A stretch of DNA of 64,000 bases, from positions 207,437-271,436 of the forward strand of contig NZ_JAVBIK010000003.1 of assembly GCF_032193805.1 (NCBI RefSeq), written 5' to 3'. Below the pieces are notes generated by a model that saw only the letters and a program-made list of their open reading frames with translations, did no database searches and was not told where the DNA came from. Position numbers and translations under genes: made by a program. How positions within the stretch are numbered: position 1 is the stretch's first letter; the number at the start of each line of letters is the position of its first letter. This document shows positions 42,109 through 52,000 of this stretch, piece by piece. Source of the stretch: Rhodoferax potami. Its GTDB lineage: Bacteria > Pseudomonadota > Gammaproteobacteria > Burkholderiales > Burkholderiaceae_C.

Positions 42109-43646
42109 GGCTAAATACGCCCATCCCCTCTACAGGGACTTCCAGTTAAAGCAAGAGCGGATTTTTTTCTACCTTTTCGCATTCCCACATTTGAAATCTG
42201 ACCAGTTGACGTTTGCTCGGGAGAGATACCAAGCAAGGACAGACTGCACATCTACAGGCGGGCTTGTTTCGGTGGGTTTCACCGAGGCCCCAGATACGAA
42301 CCGCTCAGCAGGACTCCATTCGAAAAGCGTGATCAGGCACAGCCTGCCACTGAGGGAATGTCGAGTTCATCTGCTGCCGGTCTGACCTGTGGTGAGCATC
42401 TTCGAGCGCACGTCTGTTGGCAAAAAATCAATATTTTGGTTGCGCGATCTGACTGTGCCTAGGCAACTGACACTGCACCCGGATAGGTTGGGACGTGATC
42501 AGGGTCGAACGTTGTTCCCCTTGTCAGCACGCTCCAAAGTATTCTGGCATTTTTGTTGGCCAGCGCTACGACCGTTTTTTGCCAGCCAATGCGCTCCTTG
42601 AGTTGCAGCAGCCACTTGCTAATGCGGTCGCTACGTTTGCCTGCACTCATGACGGCGGACTTCGCCCCCTGAATGAGCAGGGTACGCAAGTAGGTGTCGC
42701 CACGTTTGGTGATGCCACCAAGCTTGGCTTTGCCTCCCGTTGAATTCTGACTCGGCGCCAGGCCAAGCCAGGCCCCGAATTGCCTGGCACTGTGGAACTG
42801 GGCGAAATCGCCCACCGTCGATACCAGTGCGGATGCCGTCAGCGGACCTATCCCAAGCAATTGGGCGGCCTTCTTTGCCTGCTCATCACTCTTGACGTGG
42901 GCGCAGATCCGTTCGTCGCACCAGGCTATTTCCTTGTCAAGTTCTGTGTAGTGTGAATTCGCACGGTCAAGTGCTAAACGCGCCACCGTTGGCAACTCGT
43001 TGCTGGCGTCCTCAAGGACCTCTTGTATCGCCCCTCTTAACGCTTCTGGACTTTGGGGGAACACCAAACCGAATTCAGTGAGGAGTCCGCGAATGCGATT
43101 GAGGCAGGCCGTCCGTTCTTCCTTGTAGCCTTCACGCAATCTGTGAACGGCCAACTGCCCTTGCTGCTCGCAGGTCTTTATAGGCACGAAGCGCATCTGT
43201 GGGCGACCGGCTGCCTCGCAAATCGCTGCCGCATCGTTGGCGTCATTCTTCCCGCTCTTGCCTGCCATACGATAGGGCGTAACGAAACTGCCGGCAATAA
43301 GTCTGGCATCCAAACCCATGGCACGGAGGCGGCGTGCGACGTGATGCGCACCTCCACAGCTCTCCATTGCCACCATGCAGCCTGACGGCAACTCGGAGCA
43401 CCAGGAGAAGAACCGATCCCGAGAATATGCCTTGGCCAGGGTGACATCCCCAAGCTGCGTGATGGCGTGCACTTGGAAATACTTCTTGGAAAGGTCAACA
43501 CCGACCCGAACAATGGCCGCCAGTGAAATGTCGTTCATGGGATACCCCTTTCAGTTGATGAATGGACTCGACATTCCGATCTTGGCTAACTTGTTGCGCC
43601 AGGGCAATCGCGGAAGTCCCTTCATATTCGAAAAGGTAAAACGAGC
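42109..43646 (-). mobile_element. IS110-type element, left copy (1538 bp)
   Basis: The full length is repeated in inverted orientation at 52181-56197 once the IS66 in that copy is removed (4017 - 2479 = 1538). The unit begins GCTCGTTTTACCTTTTCG upstream of the transposase and ends GGGCGTATTTAGCC. There are no long terminal inverted repeats, as usual for IS110. About 350 bases after the transposase are non-coding. Confidence 0.85.
42459..43538 (-). CDS. IS110-family transposase (DEDD), left copy
   Basis: 359 residues. The N-terminal RuvC-like DEDD domain has Asp in VRVGVDLSKKYFQVHA, Glu in MVAMESCGGAHHVARRL and the Asp pair in GKNDANDAAAICEAAGR. The C-terminal Transposase_20 domain has LLGIGPLTASALVSTVGDFA and QFGAWLGLAPSQNSTGGKAK, with GAKSAVMS carrying the conserved Ser-like nucleophile region. 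Such enzymes recombine DNA guided by a bridge RNA made from the element's non-coding end; the 350-base region beyond the stop is long enough, but I did not resolve such an RNA. Intact. Confidence 0.92.
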   Translation of the reverse strand: MNDISLAAIVRVGVDLSKKYFQVHAITQLGDVTLAKAYSRDRFFSWCSELPSGCMVAMESCGGAHHVARRLRAMGLDARLIAGSFVTPYRMAGKSGKNDANDAAAICEAAGRPQMRFVPIKTCEQQGQLAVHRLREGYKEERTACLNRIRGLLTEFGLVFPQSPEALRGAIQEVLEDASNELPTVARLALDRANSHYTELDKEIAWCDERICAHVKSDEQAKKAAQLLGIGPLTASALVSTVGDFAQFHSARQFGAWLGLAPSQNSTGGKAKLGGITKRGDTYLRTLLIQGAKSAVMSAGKRSDRISKWLLQLKERIGWQKTVVALANKNARILWSVLTRGTTFDPDHVPTYPGAVSVA

Positions 43647-43718
43647 AGATTTCAGAGCTAGGAGGGGGACAAAAGCGTCGAATCTAGATGTGACAACAGA
43701 TTCTGGCCAACTTTTTCG

Positions 43719-45065
43719 TTATAGGGAACCAAGGCGTAACTGCTGTTGATCGAAATCCATTTGATACCCCATCGCCCGATAACCTCGCTGCCTCTTTTCC
43801 CACATCCTGTAGAGTTGCGGATGATCCTGTTCGACGTAGTCGTAAATCAAGATGTCGCTCTTGTCCGCATGGTCACGGTGTAGGCGTCCGGCGTATTGCT
43901 GCAGCGTTCCTGTCCATGAGATCGGCAGCGTCAGGATCAGCGTGTCCAACGGCGCATGATCAAAACCCTCGCCGACCAGTTGGGCGCTGGCTAACAGTAT
44001 GTGCGGTGCGTCGTGGGGCAACTCCGCCAGGGCCTTGATGATCGCCTGGCGTTCCTTTGTCTTCATGCGACCGTGCAGCATGAAGCATGGGAACTCGACA
44101 TGCGCCAGTTGCGCGTGCAACAGGTCAAGGTGTTCCGTCCTTTTGGTCAGCAGCAGCACCTTACGCCCGTTTTTCAAGGCAGTGGTCGCATCGGCGACGA
44201 TACGTGCGTTTCGATGGGCGTCCACGGACAGCAACCGTATGACCTCTTGAATACTGGCGTTCGACGGAATGGCCGGAGTTGGAAGATGACGGACCCGAAC
44301 CATTAACTGATCTGGTACATGTGCCGGACGTTTTGCAATATGCCTGACGGGGCCCGACTGCATGAAAATGATCGGATGGTGCCCGTTACTGCGAACAGGG
44401 GTGGCACTGAGCCCCAGGACGTAGCGTGAGTTGGCCTGCTTCAATACCGCCTCGAATGTTGCGGCCGTTAAATGATGCGCCTCGTCAATTATTACCTGCC
44501 CGTATTGGCTAAACAGTTCGGGCAGATCGTCACGGCGCGCAAGGCTTTGAATGACTGCAATATCGAGCATGCCGGTGGGCTTCTTTTTCCCGGCACCGAT
44601 CAGTCCAATTTTTTGGTCGTCCAATCCAACGAAACTACCAAGCCGCTCATGCCATTGCCGCATAAGGTCGGCGCGGTGCACAATCACCAAGGTACTAACC
44701 TTTCTCTTGGCGATAACGGCTGCTGCGGTGACCGTCTTTCCAAACGCGGTGGGAGCAATGAGCATGCCGAAATCATGTTTTGTAATAGCTTCGAGGGCTT
44801 CCTGCTGATCCGGACGCAGCACGCCATTGAACGTCGCGTTCATTCGTTGCCCCACCGAACGCGCGTCCTCGAGACGGAGTTCAATTCTATTTGTAGCGAG
44901 CAAGGCCTCGACGTCGCTCAGACAACCTCGCGGCAACGACAGGAATTTTTCGTGGTTTTCTGCGCGACTGATGATCCGGGGTGTGTTCCATGTGGACCTG
45001 AGCCCGGCCTGAAGTTTGTAGAACTCCGGATTTTGGAACGCTGCAACACGGATTAGGCGGTTCAT
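43719..45065 (-). CDS. SF2 DEAD/DEAH helicase of a TOTE-type system
   Basis: 448 residues from the ATG at 45065 (a TTG one codon earlier is possible). The start is NRLIRVAAFQNPEFYKLQAG. Helicase motifs: I IAPTAFGKT, II VIIDEAHHLTAA, III LGLSATPVRS, then in the second RecA domain VLLLTKRTEHLDLL, ASAQLVGEGFDHAPL and VI QQYAGRLHRDH. In related systems this region is the C-terminal half of a primase-helicase fusion protein. Here the start overlaps the primase stop (TGATG). The two probably work together in nucleic-acid surveillance or defence. Confidence 0.85.
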   Translation of the reverse strand: MNRLIRVAAFQNPEFYKLQAGLRSTWNTPRIISRAENHEKFLSLPRGCLSDVEALLATNRIELRLEDARSVGQRMNATFNGVLRPDQQEALEAITKHDFGMLIAPTAFGKTVTAAAVIAKRKVSTLVIVHRADLMRQWHERLGSFVGLDDQKIGLIGAGKKKPTGMLDIAVIQSLARRDDLPELFSQYGQVIIDEAHHLTAATFEAVLKQANSRYVLGLSATPVRSNGHHPIIFMQSGPVRHIAKRPAHVPDQLMVRVRHLPTPAIPSNASIQEVIRLLSVDAHRNARIVADATTALKNGRKVLLLTKRTEHLDLLHAQLAHVEFPCFMLHGRMKTKERQAIIKALAELPHDAPHILLASAQLVGEGFDHAPLDTLILTLPISWTGTLQQYAGRLHRDHADKSDILIYDYVEQDHPQLYRMWEKRQRGYRAMGYQMDFDQQQLRLGSL

Positions 45066-46102
45066 CAAGGGTTGTGGAGGCTGGCCTTTTCGATAAACAA
45101 TTGGGCGGCCATTGTTGCCTTCACCGCTTTGGGCATGATGCTGTTGAGTTTGATATCAGGCTTAGCCGGTCGTACCCATGGGGCGTCAACGTTCTCTTGC
45201 GGAACTTCGGCATAGGCGATGTCGAGCGGATGTCGGTCCCCAACCAGTTTGGTCAATACCGTTTCGATAAGGCTTTGCGGTAGGGGCCTGATGTTTTCAA
45301 GGAACGCCCACTGATCAGGAAGTTGCTGCAAGTTCTCATCGGCAAAGACGCTGCGTCCAAGGTCACGGGGTTCCTTTTGTAACGGCAAGGCGATCAGGTT
45401 GCCAAATCCGCCATTCGGCATGGTGTCTTGATTTGGGAACAATCGGTCGTACGATTTAAGGGCCAATTGGCGAGTGCGGGCGCAAGTCGCACTGATCAGC
45501 GCCGCGCCAAGACGTCGCGCATCTCTTGCAAGCGTCGCGTTCGCAAAGAATAGCCAGAGGTGAGCTCCCTCGCCGGAGCGCGATATTTCCAGCGCTGCGG
45601 GGAGAGCATTGTCGAGGCAGGTTTGTAGCACCGCTCGGGCATCTTCGCGCCAGTCCGCGTCATCAAAGTCGATGGCAAGAAAATGGCATCGATTGTCGAC
45701 CGATCGTGGGTATACGCCGGCGGTAATCTCGCCTCTAAGATGCTGGCGAATGATGTCGTCAGTGATGGGCGCATACAGGCTATAACTGCACACGCTACAT
45801 TTTATTACTGGCAATTTGCAAACGCCGGGTTTCCATTTGTTGGTGCAGAGGGGCGAATACCCAGGTTTGCCCGCTTTATTTATCCATCGAACTGGATAGA
45901 TATCATCTCGCCCGCGAAAGAGTCGTCGGAAGAGCTGAACCTTTGCCGTTTGCGACAACCCGTTCGCAGTTGGCTGCAGCGCAGCATCGCCAGTGTTGAA
46001 TTTAGACGGTTGCGGTACCGCGATATCGTGCTTTGCAAGCAGTGCCTTCAGCGCTTCATTCTCAGCACGTAACTGGATGAATTCTGCTTCTGTCGTTGAC
46101 AT
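45065..46102 (-). CDS. TOTE-type archaeo-eukaryotic primase (AEP) domain protein
   Basis: 345 residues. A short N-terminal coiled coil (EFIQLRAENEALKALLAKHD) is followed by the AEP domain. Landmarks: KVQLFRRLFRGRDDIYPVRW, GYSPLCTNKW and the Cys-containing VIKCSVCSYSLYAPITDDII. The catalytic-type motif HFLAIDFDDADWREDA carries the metal-binding Asp residues, followed by LEISRSGEGAHLWLFF (the sxH-like motif). Then come YDRLFPNQDTMPNGGFGNLI, LPLQKEPRDLGRSVF and PDQWAFLENI. This set is characteristic of AEPs of TOTE conflict systems. It is encoded upstream of its helicase partner. The 174 bases before it are non-coding and should hold its promoter. Confidence 0.85.
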   Translation of the reverse strand: MSTTEAEFIQLRAENEALKALLAKHDIAVPQPSKFNTGDAALQPTANGLSQTAKVQLFRRLFRGRDDIYPVRWINKAGKPGYSPLCTNKWKPGVCKLPVIKCSVCSYSLYAPITDDIIRQHLRGEITAGVYPRSVDNRCHFLAIDFDDADWREDARAVLQTCLDNALPAALEISRSGEGAHLWLFFANATLARDARRLGAALISATCARTRQLALKSYDRLFPNQDTMPNGGFGNLIALPLQKEPRDLGRSVFADENLQQLPDQWAFLENIRPLPQSLIETVLTKLVGDRHPLDIAYAEVPQENVDAPWVRPAKPDIKLNSIMPKAVKATMAAQLFIEKASLHNP

Positions 46103-46276
46103 GCGCGGCTCGCTTTATTTGATAGAAAAACCGATCCGCAGGCCACTTGAGGCTGGGGCGGCTTGCCCAAAATTGGCTACTTTTGCACACCCAAAACAAG
46201 GTAAAGCCACCAATTTATTCGCTGTGACGTATGTCGATTGGTTTCAATGAGTGGCTGATCTCATTTGAATGCAATG

Positions 46277-46639
46277 TCACCCACCCCAGGAGAAATCTAC
46301 CGTAACTCGCTCGGAGGTAACTTGGGGCATCACCGTTCGACCATGTTTGGTTAGTGTGACCAATCCATATTGAGCCATGGTGTGCAACGACCGCGAAACG
46401 TTGGGTACATGTTTTCCCACGGTTTTGGCCAAGGCATCCATGGAGTCTGGGTGACTCTCACGAATGACCTTGAGCAACGCCATGTTCTCATCTGACAAGA
46501 CTCTTGCCATGGCGGTCACAGAGGGGAACCAAACGTTGGGTTCGTCTTTGGCGCGTTGGCGTGTTCCAGCCGCAATGGCCAGCGATCGTGCACGCTGCAT
46601 AGGCACTGGCGCAATACCAAACTTCAATACCTTGTTCAT
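46277..46639 (-). CDS. tumA: HTH antitoxin, TumA-like (HVO_A0114 family)
   Basis: 120 residues with a winged HTH near the middle: LSDENMALLKVIRESHPDSM, then LAKTVGKHVPNVSRSLHTMA and YGLVTLTKHGRTVMPQVTSE. It overlaps the toxin gene by four bases (ATGA) and comes second, the order seen for TumE-TumA pairs on Tn3 transposons. It should neutralise the toxin and may repress the operon. Confidence 0.75.
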   Translation of the reverse strand: MNKVLKFGIAPVPMQRARSLAIAAGTRQRAKDEPNVWFPSVTAMARVLSDENMALLKVIRESHPDSMDALAKTVGKHVPNVSRSLHTMAQYGLVTLTKHGRTVMPQVTSERVTVDFSWGG

Positions 46640-47031
46640 GGACTGACCTCTTTCAAAACGCGATCAACTTCAGCATAAAAATCACTGACCAACTGGTAAG
46701 CGGTGTCAAACTCATACAACACACCCTCATCCAGAGCGTGTCGATGGCGATGGTCGTATGGAAACCTTTTACCAGCATGCTTGAACCGCGAGCCTGCTGG
46801 TCTCACACTATGGGCATTGTCGAAACCAATTAGCCGAGTGTTGTCCGGCGCATGAAGTGTCAAGCTGTACCTGATGCCATGCGGTCGCTCAGCCGTCACA
46901 TCCGCACTCGAAACTTCCATCTTGACCCAGTAGCCTGCATCATTTTGAACTTCAATATTGCCATCCAAGCCAAGCAAATATTCCAAACCAATGGCCAGTG
47001 AACGTTGTGAACCCATGCCAAAGCTTATCAT
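46636..47031 (-). CDS. tumE: TumE-like toxin (DUF6516)
   Basis: 131 residues. It has VKMEVSSADVTAERPHGIRY, LTLHAPDNTRLIGFDNAHSV, then the basic FKHAGKRFPYDHRHRHALDE and EFDTAYQLVSDFYAEVDRVL. The FDNAH and YDHxH motifs and the length fit the DUF6516/TumE toxin family found in Tn3-family transposons. Proposed role: plasmid or transposon stabilisation; the molecular target is not established from the sequence. Confidence 0.75.
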   Translation of the reverse strand: MISFGMGSQRSLAIGLEYLLGLDGNIEVQNDAGYWVKMEVSSADVTAERPHGIRYSLTLHAPDNTRLIGFDNAHSVRPAGSRFKHAGKRFPYDHRHRHALDEGVLYEFDTAYQLVSDFYAEVDRVLKEVSP

Positions 47032-47094
47032 GAACTGATAAGCTTTTCAATGACAAATTGGGGTAGATGTGCCAACCCTTGGTTCATTGAGGCG

Positions 47095-48813
47095 CTAGGC
47101 GTTTGGCGACCCAAAAGCATCCCGCATTTGCCGCGCACGCTTGGCTTGATCAGTGTGAAGGTACACGGAAGTGGTGGACACCGAAGCATGCCGCAAGTTA
47201 TCTCTCACAGTGGTCAGTTCAGCTCCTCGTGCCAAAGCATGTGTAGCGTGGGTGTGCCTCATCCAATGGGGACTTGCTCGGCGCAGTTTCTCAGCTGTTT
47301 TCGGCGACTCAGACTCAATAACCTCAGCGGTTGTCACAAAAAACCGCTTGGTGACGGTCCACAATCTCGTCGAAGTAATGCGATCCTGACCATTGCCGGC
47401 CTGCAAGTCGGCAATGATCGGAGTGGACGGCTTCCATATCGCTGGCGTGGTTGGTACACCTCGCTGCATCAAGTAGTGGTCCAGCGCCACACGAGCCAAC
47501 GGGGGTAAGGCGACTTTGCCCGCCTTGCTGCCTTTGCCGACCAGCTTGAGCCAATGGTCTCCCTGGGCATCCGTTTCAATCTGCCCCAGGGTTGCACCCA
47601 CGAACTCACTGGACCTCAGACCCGTTGCATACGCGAAGTCCAGCACAAAGCGCAGCCGCTGGGCTGCTGCAAGCTTCCATCCGTATGACCACTCCAACCC
47701 ATTGGCAACGGCCCGGATGATGGCCCACTCACCCTCAGAGAACACGCGCCCTTCATCCATGGGCGTGCTACGGCTGCTACCGCGCACCTTGATCCCGGCA
47801 AACGGGTTGGCCACCACATAGCGCTGCTCAATCAGCCAACGAAACATCGCACCAATGACAGTCAGGGCGTACGCAGTGGAACGGGGTGATAACCCGGCCG
47901 CGAATGGGCGCCACTCGGCAGAAAACCGTGTCTGCGGTGGTCCAACCCATCGGCTGCGTGGCGTGGGATTGCGCAGGAACCCCCGGTAGGCAGTGGCATC
48001 CTCGGTTGTGAGCGACGATAGCGCGCGACCACGCTCCACAACGGCCCACAGAATCAGGCGTTCGGCCTCCTTGCGATAGGCCCGTTTTGTCGCACTGGAT
48101 TCGTGTAGTGCCAGCCATGCCTGCACGGCCTCATAGTCATTGTCGGCACTGAGCGTGCAGCCCGATGGTGGCCCGCGGAAAGTGCCTTGCGTGCCGTTGA
48201 GTTCTTCCGGCACTTGCAGGCGCTCCCACGGAACAACTGTCTGTACTGTTTCGCTGACCATCAATTCCCGCGCCCGTTCGGTCAATTGCGGGTGGGCCGC
48301 AAAGAAGACTTCGATTTGGCGGGCCCCTTGTGCTCCCAGCCCAGGGACCACCGTCCACCAGCGCCGACGCCGAGGTACACGCACAGTCAGCTGCGCTAGC
48401 GTCTTGATGTCCTGGGCGTATAGGGCGTTGGCCGCACGAACGGAGAGCCACAGGCTCACGTCGTCCGTAATCTTGGGAGTCGGCTCAGAAGCAATGCGTA
48501 GCGCCTCAATGGCATGTGCAACGGTCTTCGCATGCTGGGCACGTTCATTCACTGGATGGTCCAGCAGGGCCACCAGATCCGACCGGTGTCGTCGGCGGGC
48601 AATTCGGGTCAATTGACGGCGGATGCCTCCAATTATTCCTCGTGATGACTCTCCCGAGACCTTCTGCGTTTCCAGGTAGCGGGCCACGGATTCGCGCGAT
48701 GACAAGCCCGCGTACCAGCCACGCAAGGCGGCCAGTTCGGCTTCACCGGGGAAACCATCCTGGCGTTCGTCTTTTCCCAATCCGGGCGGTAGGGACATCG
48801 GCAGACTTTTCAT
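47095..48813 (-). CDS. Tyrosine recombinase with DUF3701 N-terminal region
   Basis: 572 residues. The N-terminal DUF3701-like region (about 25-200) has GWYAGLSSRESVARYLETQK, DVSLWLSVRAANALYAQDIK and GLGAQGARQIEVFFAAHPQL. It is followed by a SAM-like core-binding domain (about 230-330) and the catalytic domain with Arg in YATGLRSSEFVGATL, His-x-x-Arg in PHWMRHTHATHALARGAELT, His in DNLRHASVS and the nucleophile Tyr in TTSVYLHTD. It probably resolves cointegrates of the Tn3-type element at the site described at 48842, as tyrosine-type resolvases do in Tn4651-like transposons. It is transcribed divergently from tnpA. Confidence 0.85.
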   Translation of the reverse strand: MKSLPMSLPPGLGKDERQDGFPGEAELAALRGWYAGLSSRESVARYLETQKVSGESSRGIIGGIRRQLTRIARRRHRSDLVALLDHPVNERAQHAKTVAHAIEALRIASEPTPKITDDVSLWLSVRAANALYAQDIKTLAQLTVRVPRRRRWWTVVPGLGAQGARQIEVFFAAHPQLTERARELMVSETVQTVVPWERLQVPEELNGTQGTFRGPPSGCTLSADNDYEAVQAWLALHESSATKRAYRKEAERLILWAVVERGRALSSLTTEDATAYRGFLRNPTPRSRWVGPPQTRFSAEWRPFAAGLSPRSTAYALTVIGAMFRWLIEQRYVVANPFAGIKVRGSSRSTPMDEGRVFSEGEWAIIRAVANGLEWSYGWKLAAAQRLRFVLDFAYATGLRSSEFVGATLGQIETDAQGDHWLKLVGKGSKAGKVALPPLARVALDHYLMQRGVPTTPAIWKPSTPIIADLQAGNGQDRITSTRLWTVTKRFFVTTAEVIESESPKTAEKLRRASPHWMRHTHATHALARGAELTTVRDNLRHASVSTTSVYLHTDQAKRARQMRDAFGSPNA

Positions 48814-48841
48814 GGATGTCAGTTAAGAATAATGGAATAGC

Positions 48842-48869
48842 GGCTGTGATAAGAAGGATTATCGCAATA
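48842..48869. other. Candidate core recombination site
   Basis: GGCTGTGATAA and TTATCGCAATA are 11-base arms in inverted orientation around a 6-base spacer GAAGGA. The inner seven bases agree except one (GTGATAA versus GCGATAA) and the outer four are poorer. This is the size and layout of tyrosine-recombinase crossover sites, and it lies in the integrase-tnpA intergenic region, where such sites occur. Confidence 0.5.
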
Positions 48870-49025
48870 GAATGCACGCCAATAAACAAATCCCTTGGGT
48901 TTTTGGCTGAAGCCATTCACAAATTGCACGTGAATTGGCAGGCAAGGCGGCCACTGCGTTGCATCTCTGCAGCATCCCTCGACTCATCCCCATTTCGTTT
49001 TTACAGGCTCAGCCAACGCTGTGCC

Positions 49026-52000
49026 ATGCGTTGGAGCACGTCAGTCTTGCCACTCACCAATACACAAGCGTCCAGGCGCCTTTCCATTCTCTCAACCGAA
49101 GAGGTGGACAGCCTCTATGGCATGCCGCACTTCACCGAAGGTGAGCGCCAAATTCACTTTGATCTGAGTCCCGAAGAGCGCCAGACTATTGATGCAGCAC
49201 GCACAATCACAGCGGGAGTCCACCTCGTACTGCAACTGGGTTATTTCAAGGCCAAAGCCCAATTCTTCGTCGTCAGTCTTGACCATGTCCGCCCCGACAT
49301 TGATCATATTCTGAAGCGTTACTTCCCGGGCAGGCAGATGGCCGAGGTAGGCGTTTTGTCAAAGCCGACTAGGCTGGCCCAACAACGCATCATTCTTGGG
49401 TTGTTGGACTATCGTCTGTGCGGCAGCGAGGGAAGGCACGCGCTGGCTGCTTTCGCGCAGCGGGCTGCGATGTTGTCAACCCAGCCAAAATTCATTTTGC
49501 GGGAGGTGCTAGAGCATCTAGCAAGCCAGCGTATTGTGGCACCGGGATACACGTCCTTGCAGGACTTGGTGAGCCAGGCGGTCACCGACGAGCGCCGGCG
49601 AGTGACCCGAATGCTCGATGCCGCCTTGCCCGCCAATCTGCAGCAATCGCTCAACACCCTGCTGCACGCGGACGACAAAATCCATCTGATCAACGTCCTG
49701 AAACACGAAGCAAGTGACTTCAGCAACAAAGAGCTGCGCCAGGAGGTGAGCCGACGCAAGCAACTCGCCCCCTTGCATACCTTCGCTCAGAAATTCCTGA
49801 TGGATGCTGCGCTGTCGCCTGAGAGCATCAAGTATTACGCCGGGCTGGTTCAGTTCTACACGATTTACAAGCTGCGTCGCATGGATGTCTCAACGGTTCG
49901 CCTGTACTTGCTGTGCTTTGCCTTCCACCGGTTCCGCCAAATCAACGACAACCTGATCGAGGCGTTCATCCACCTGGTCGGCCAATTTGACAAGCACGCA
50001 AAACTGGCCGCCAAGACGGCCATGCAGCTGGCATCTGACCAAGCCAACAGCAATCTGAAAGCAGCCGGCGAGGTACTGGGCCTGTTCGTCGATGAGTCCA
50101 TAGCAAATGACTGCCCATTTTCTACTATAAAGGAACGTGCTTTTGGACTGCTGGACCAGACGGCCTTCTCATCGGTGTCCAATTTTTTGCGTAACGTGGC
50201 CTTCGACAAACTGGACTACGAGTGGACCTACTTCACCATGCAGTCGCCAACCATCAAGCTCAACTTGCGGCACCTTTTTTGCGACATAGATTTTGCCGGT
50301 CGCCTGGAGAACGCCCCATTGGTCACAGCGATCGCCGTGATGCAAGATCAATTGCGTCAGAGCAAGTCACTGCGCAAGGCAGACTCATCAAAATTCCCCG
50401 AGGCAGTGATACCCGCGGTACTCAAGAAGCACCTGTACGTCGAATCCATCGAGGACGGCGAAAAACGCAAAGTCCTGGATGTCGATCGATACGAGTTTCT
50501 GGTCTACCGGCTGCTGCGCAATGCGCTGGAGTCAGGTGACCTGTACGTCAATCACAGCAACGAATTCCGTCAGTTTGAGGATGATCTGATCAGCGACGCC
50601 CGCTGGGTGCACAAGGAAGCCGTGCTGGCGGAAATCGGACAGTCCATTTTGACCACGCCCATTGAAGAGACGCTGGCAACTTTGCGTACCAAGCTGGAAG
50701 ACAGGCTGGTAAATGTCAATCAGCGTGTGGCCGCCTGCGTCAACACCAACATCAAGGTTATCGGGCAAGGAGAAAAAAGGCGTTGGTCGCTGATCTACCC
50801 AACTGCACCGCAGACTGGCAACGCCCCGTTTTACAACCAGCTGCCGGGAATCGCTGTTGCCGATCTATTGCGCTTCGTGAACAAAGAGACGCGTTTTCTG
50901 GATGCCTTCGAGCATGTTTTGAATCGCGGCGTCAAACACGCGCCGGACCTGCGCGAAATCCTTGCCTGCGTGGTGGCCTTCGGCACCAACATGGGGTTGG
51001 GCAAGATGGCAGAGGTCTCAGGCTTGAACCACGCATCCTTGATAACCACCGCCCGCAGCTACCTGAGCCCGGAAACTGTACACGCAGCCAATGACGCCAT
51101 CAGCAATGCCACGGCCGCTCTGCCGGCCTTCAAACTCTTCAATATCCGCGAAGAGTTGCATTCCAGCAGCGATGGCCAGCGTTTCGAGACCCAGATCAAC
51201 ACCTTCAATGCCCGACATGCGCCCAAGTATTTCGGCTTGGACAAGGGCGTGAGCGCCTGTACCGTGGTGGCCAACCACGTTCCCATCAACGCCAAGATCA
51301 TCGGCACCCACGAGCATGAGAGCCATTTTGTGTTTGACCTGCTGTACAACAACACGTCGGACATAAAGCCCACGCGCCACTCGACTGATACGCACGGCAC
51401 CAACCAGGTCAACTTCTTTTTTCTCTACGCATACGGCTACGGTTTTGCCCCGCGATACAAGACAATCCAAAAGAAAACTGCATCCCTGGTGGGGTTCAAC
51501 TTGCTCAGTCAGTACCCGGCAGACATGTTGATTCGACCAAGCACTAAGGTCAATGCCGATCTGATCATCAGCGAATGGCCAAATATCCAGCGCATCATGG
51601 CATCCCTCGCGCAAAAGGACACGACCCAAGCCACCATCGTGCGCAAGCTGAGCAGCTACGCCCGGCAAAACAACACCAAAAAGGCCCTGTGGGAGTTGGA
51701 CAACATTCTGCGGACCATCTACATTCTGGACTTCATTGACGATGTCGAACTGCGCCAGAGCGTACAAAAGGCACTCAACCGGGGCGAGGCCTATCACCGG
51801 TTCCGCCGCGCAGTGGCCTTCATCAATGGCGGAAAGTTCAAGGTACAGACGGAAACTGAGCAGCAGGTTTGGAACGACTGCGCGCGGCTGATTGCCAACG
51901 CAGTCATCTACTACAACACGGCGTTACTGTCCAAGGTCTATGAACAGAAGGTGGCCGCCGGGGACTTGGACGCCATCGCGTTCATCCAGGGCATGTCGCC

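Noticed and set aside
48516..49025. N-terminal extension of the Tn3 transposase to 1211 residues
   Set aside because: The extension overlaps the divergent recombinase gene and intergenic region; similarity to Tn3 transposases begins near RRLSILSTEE.
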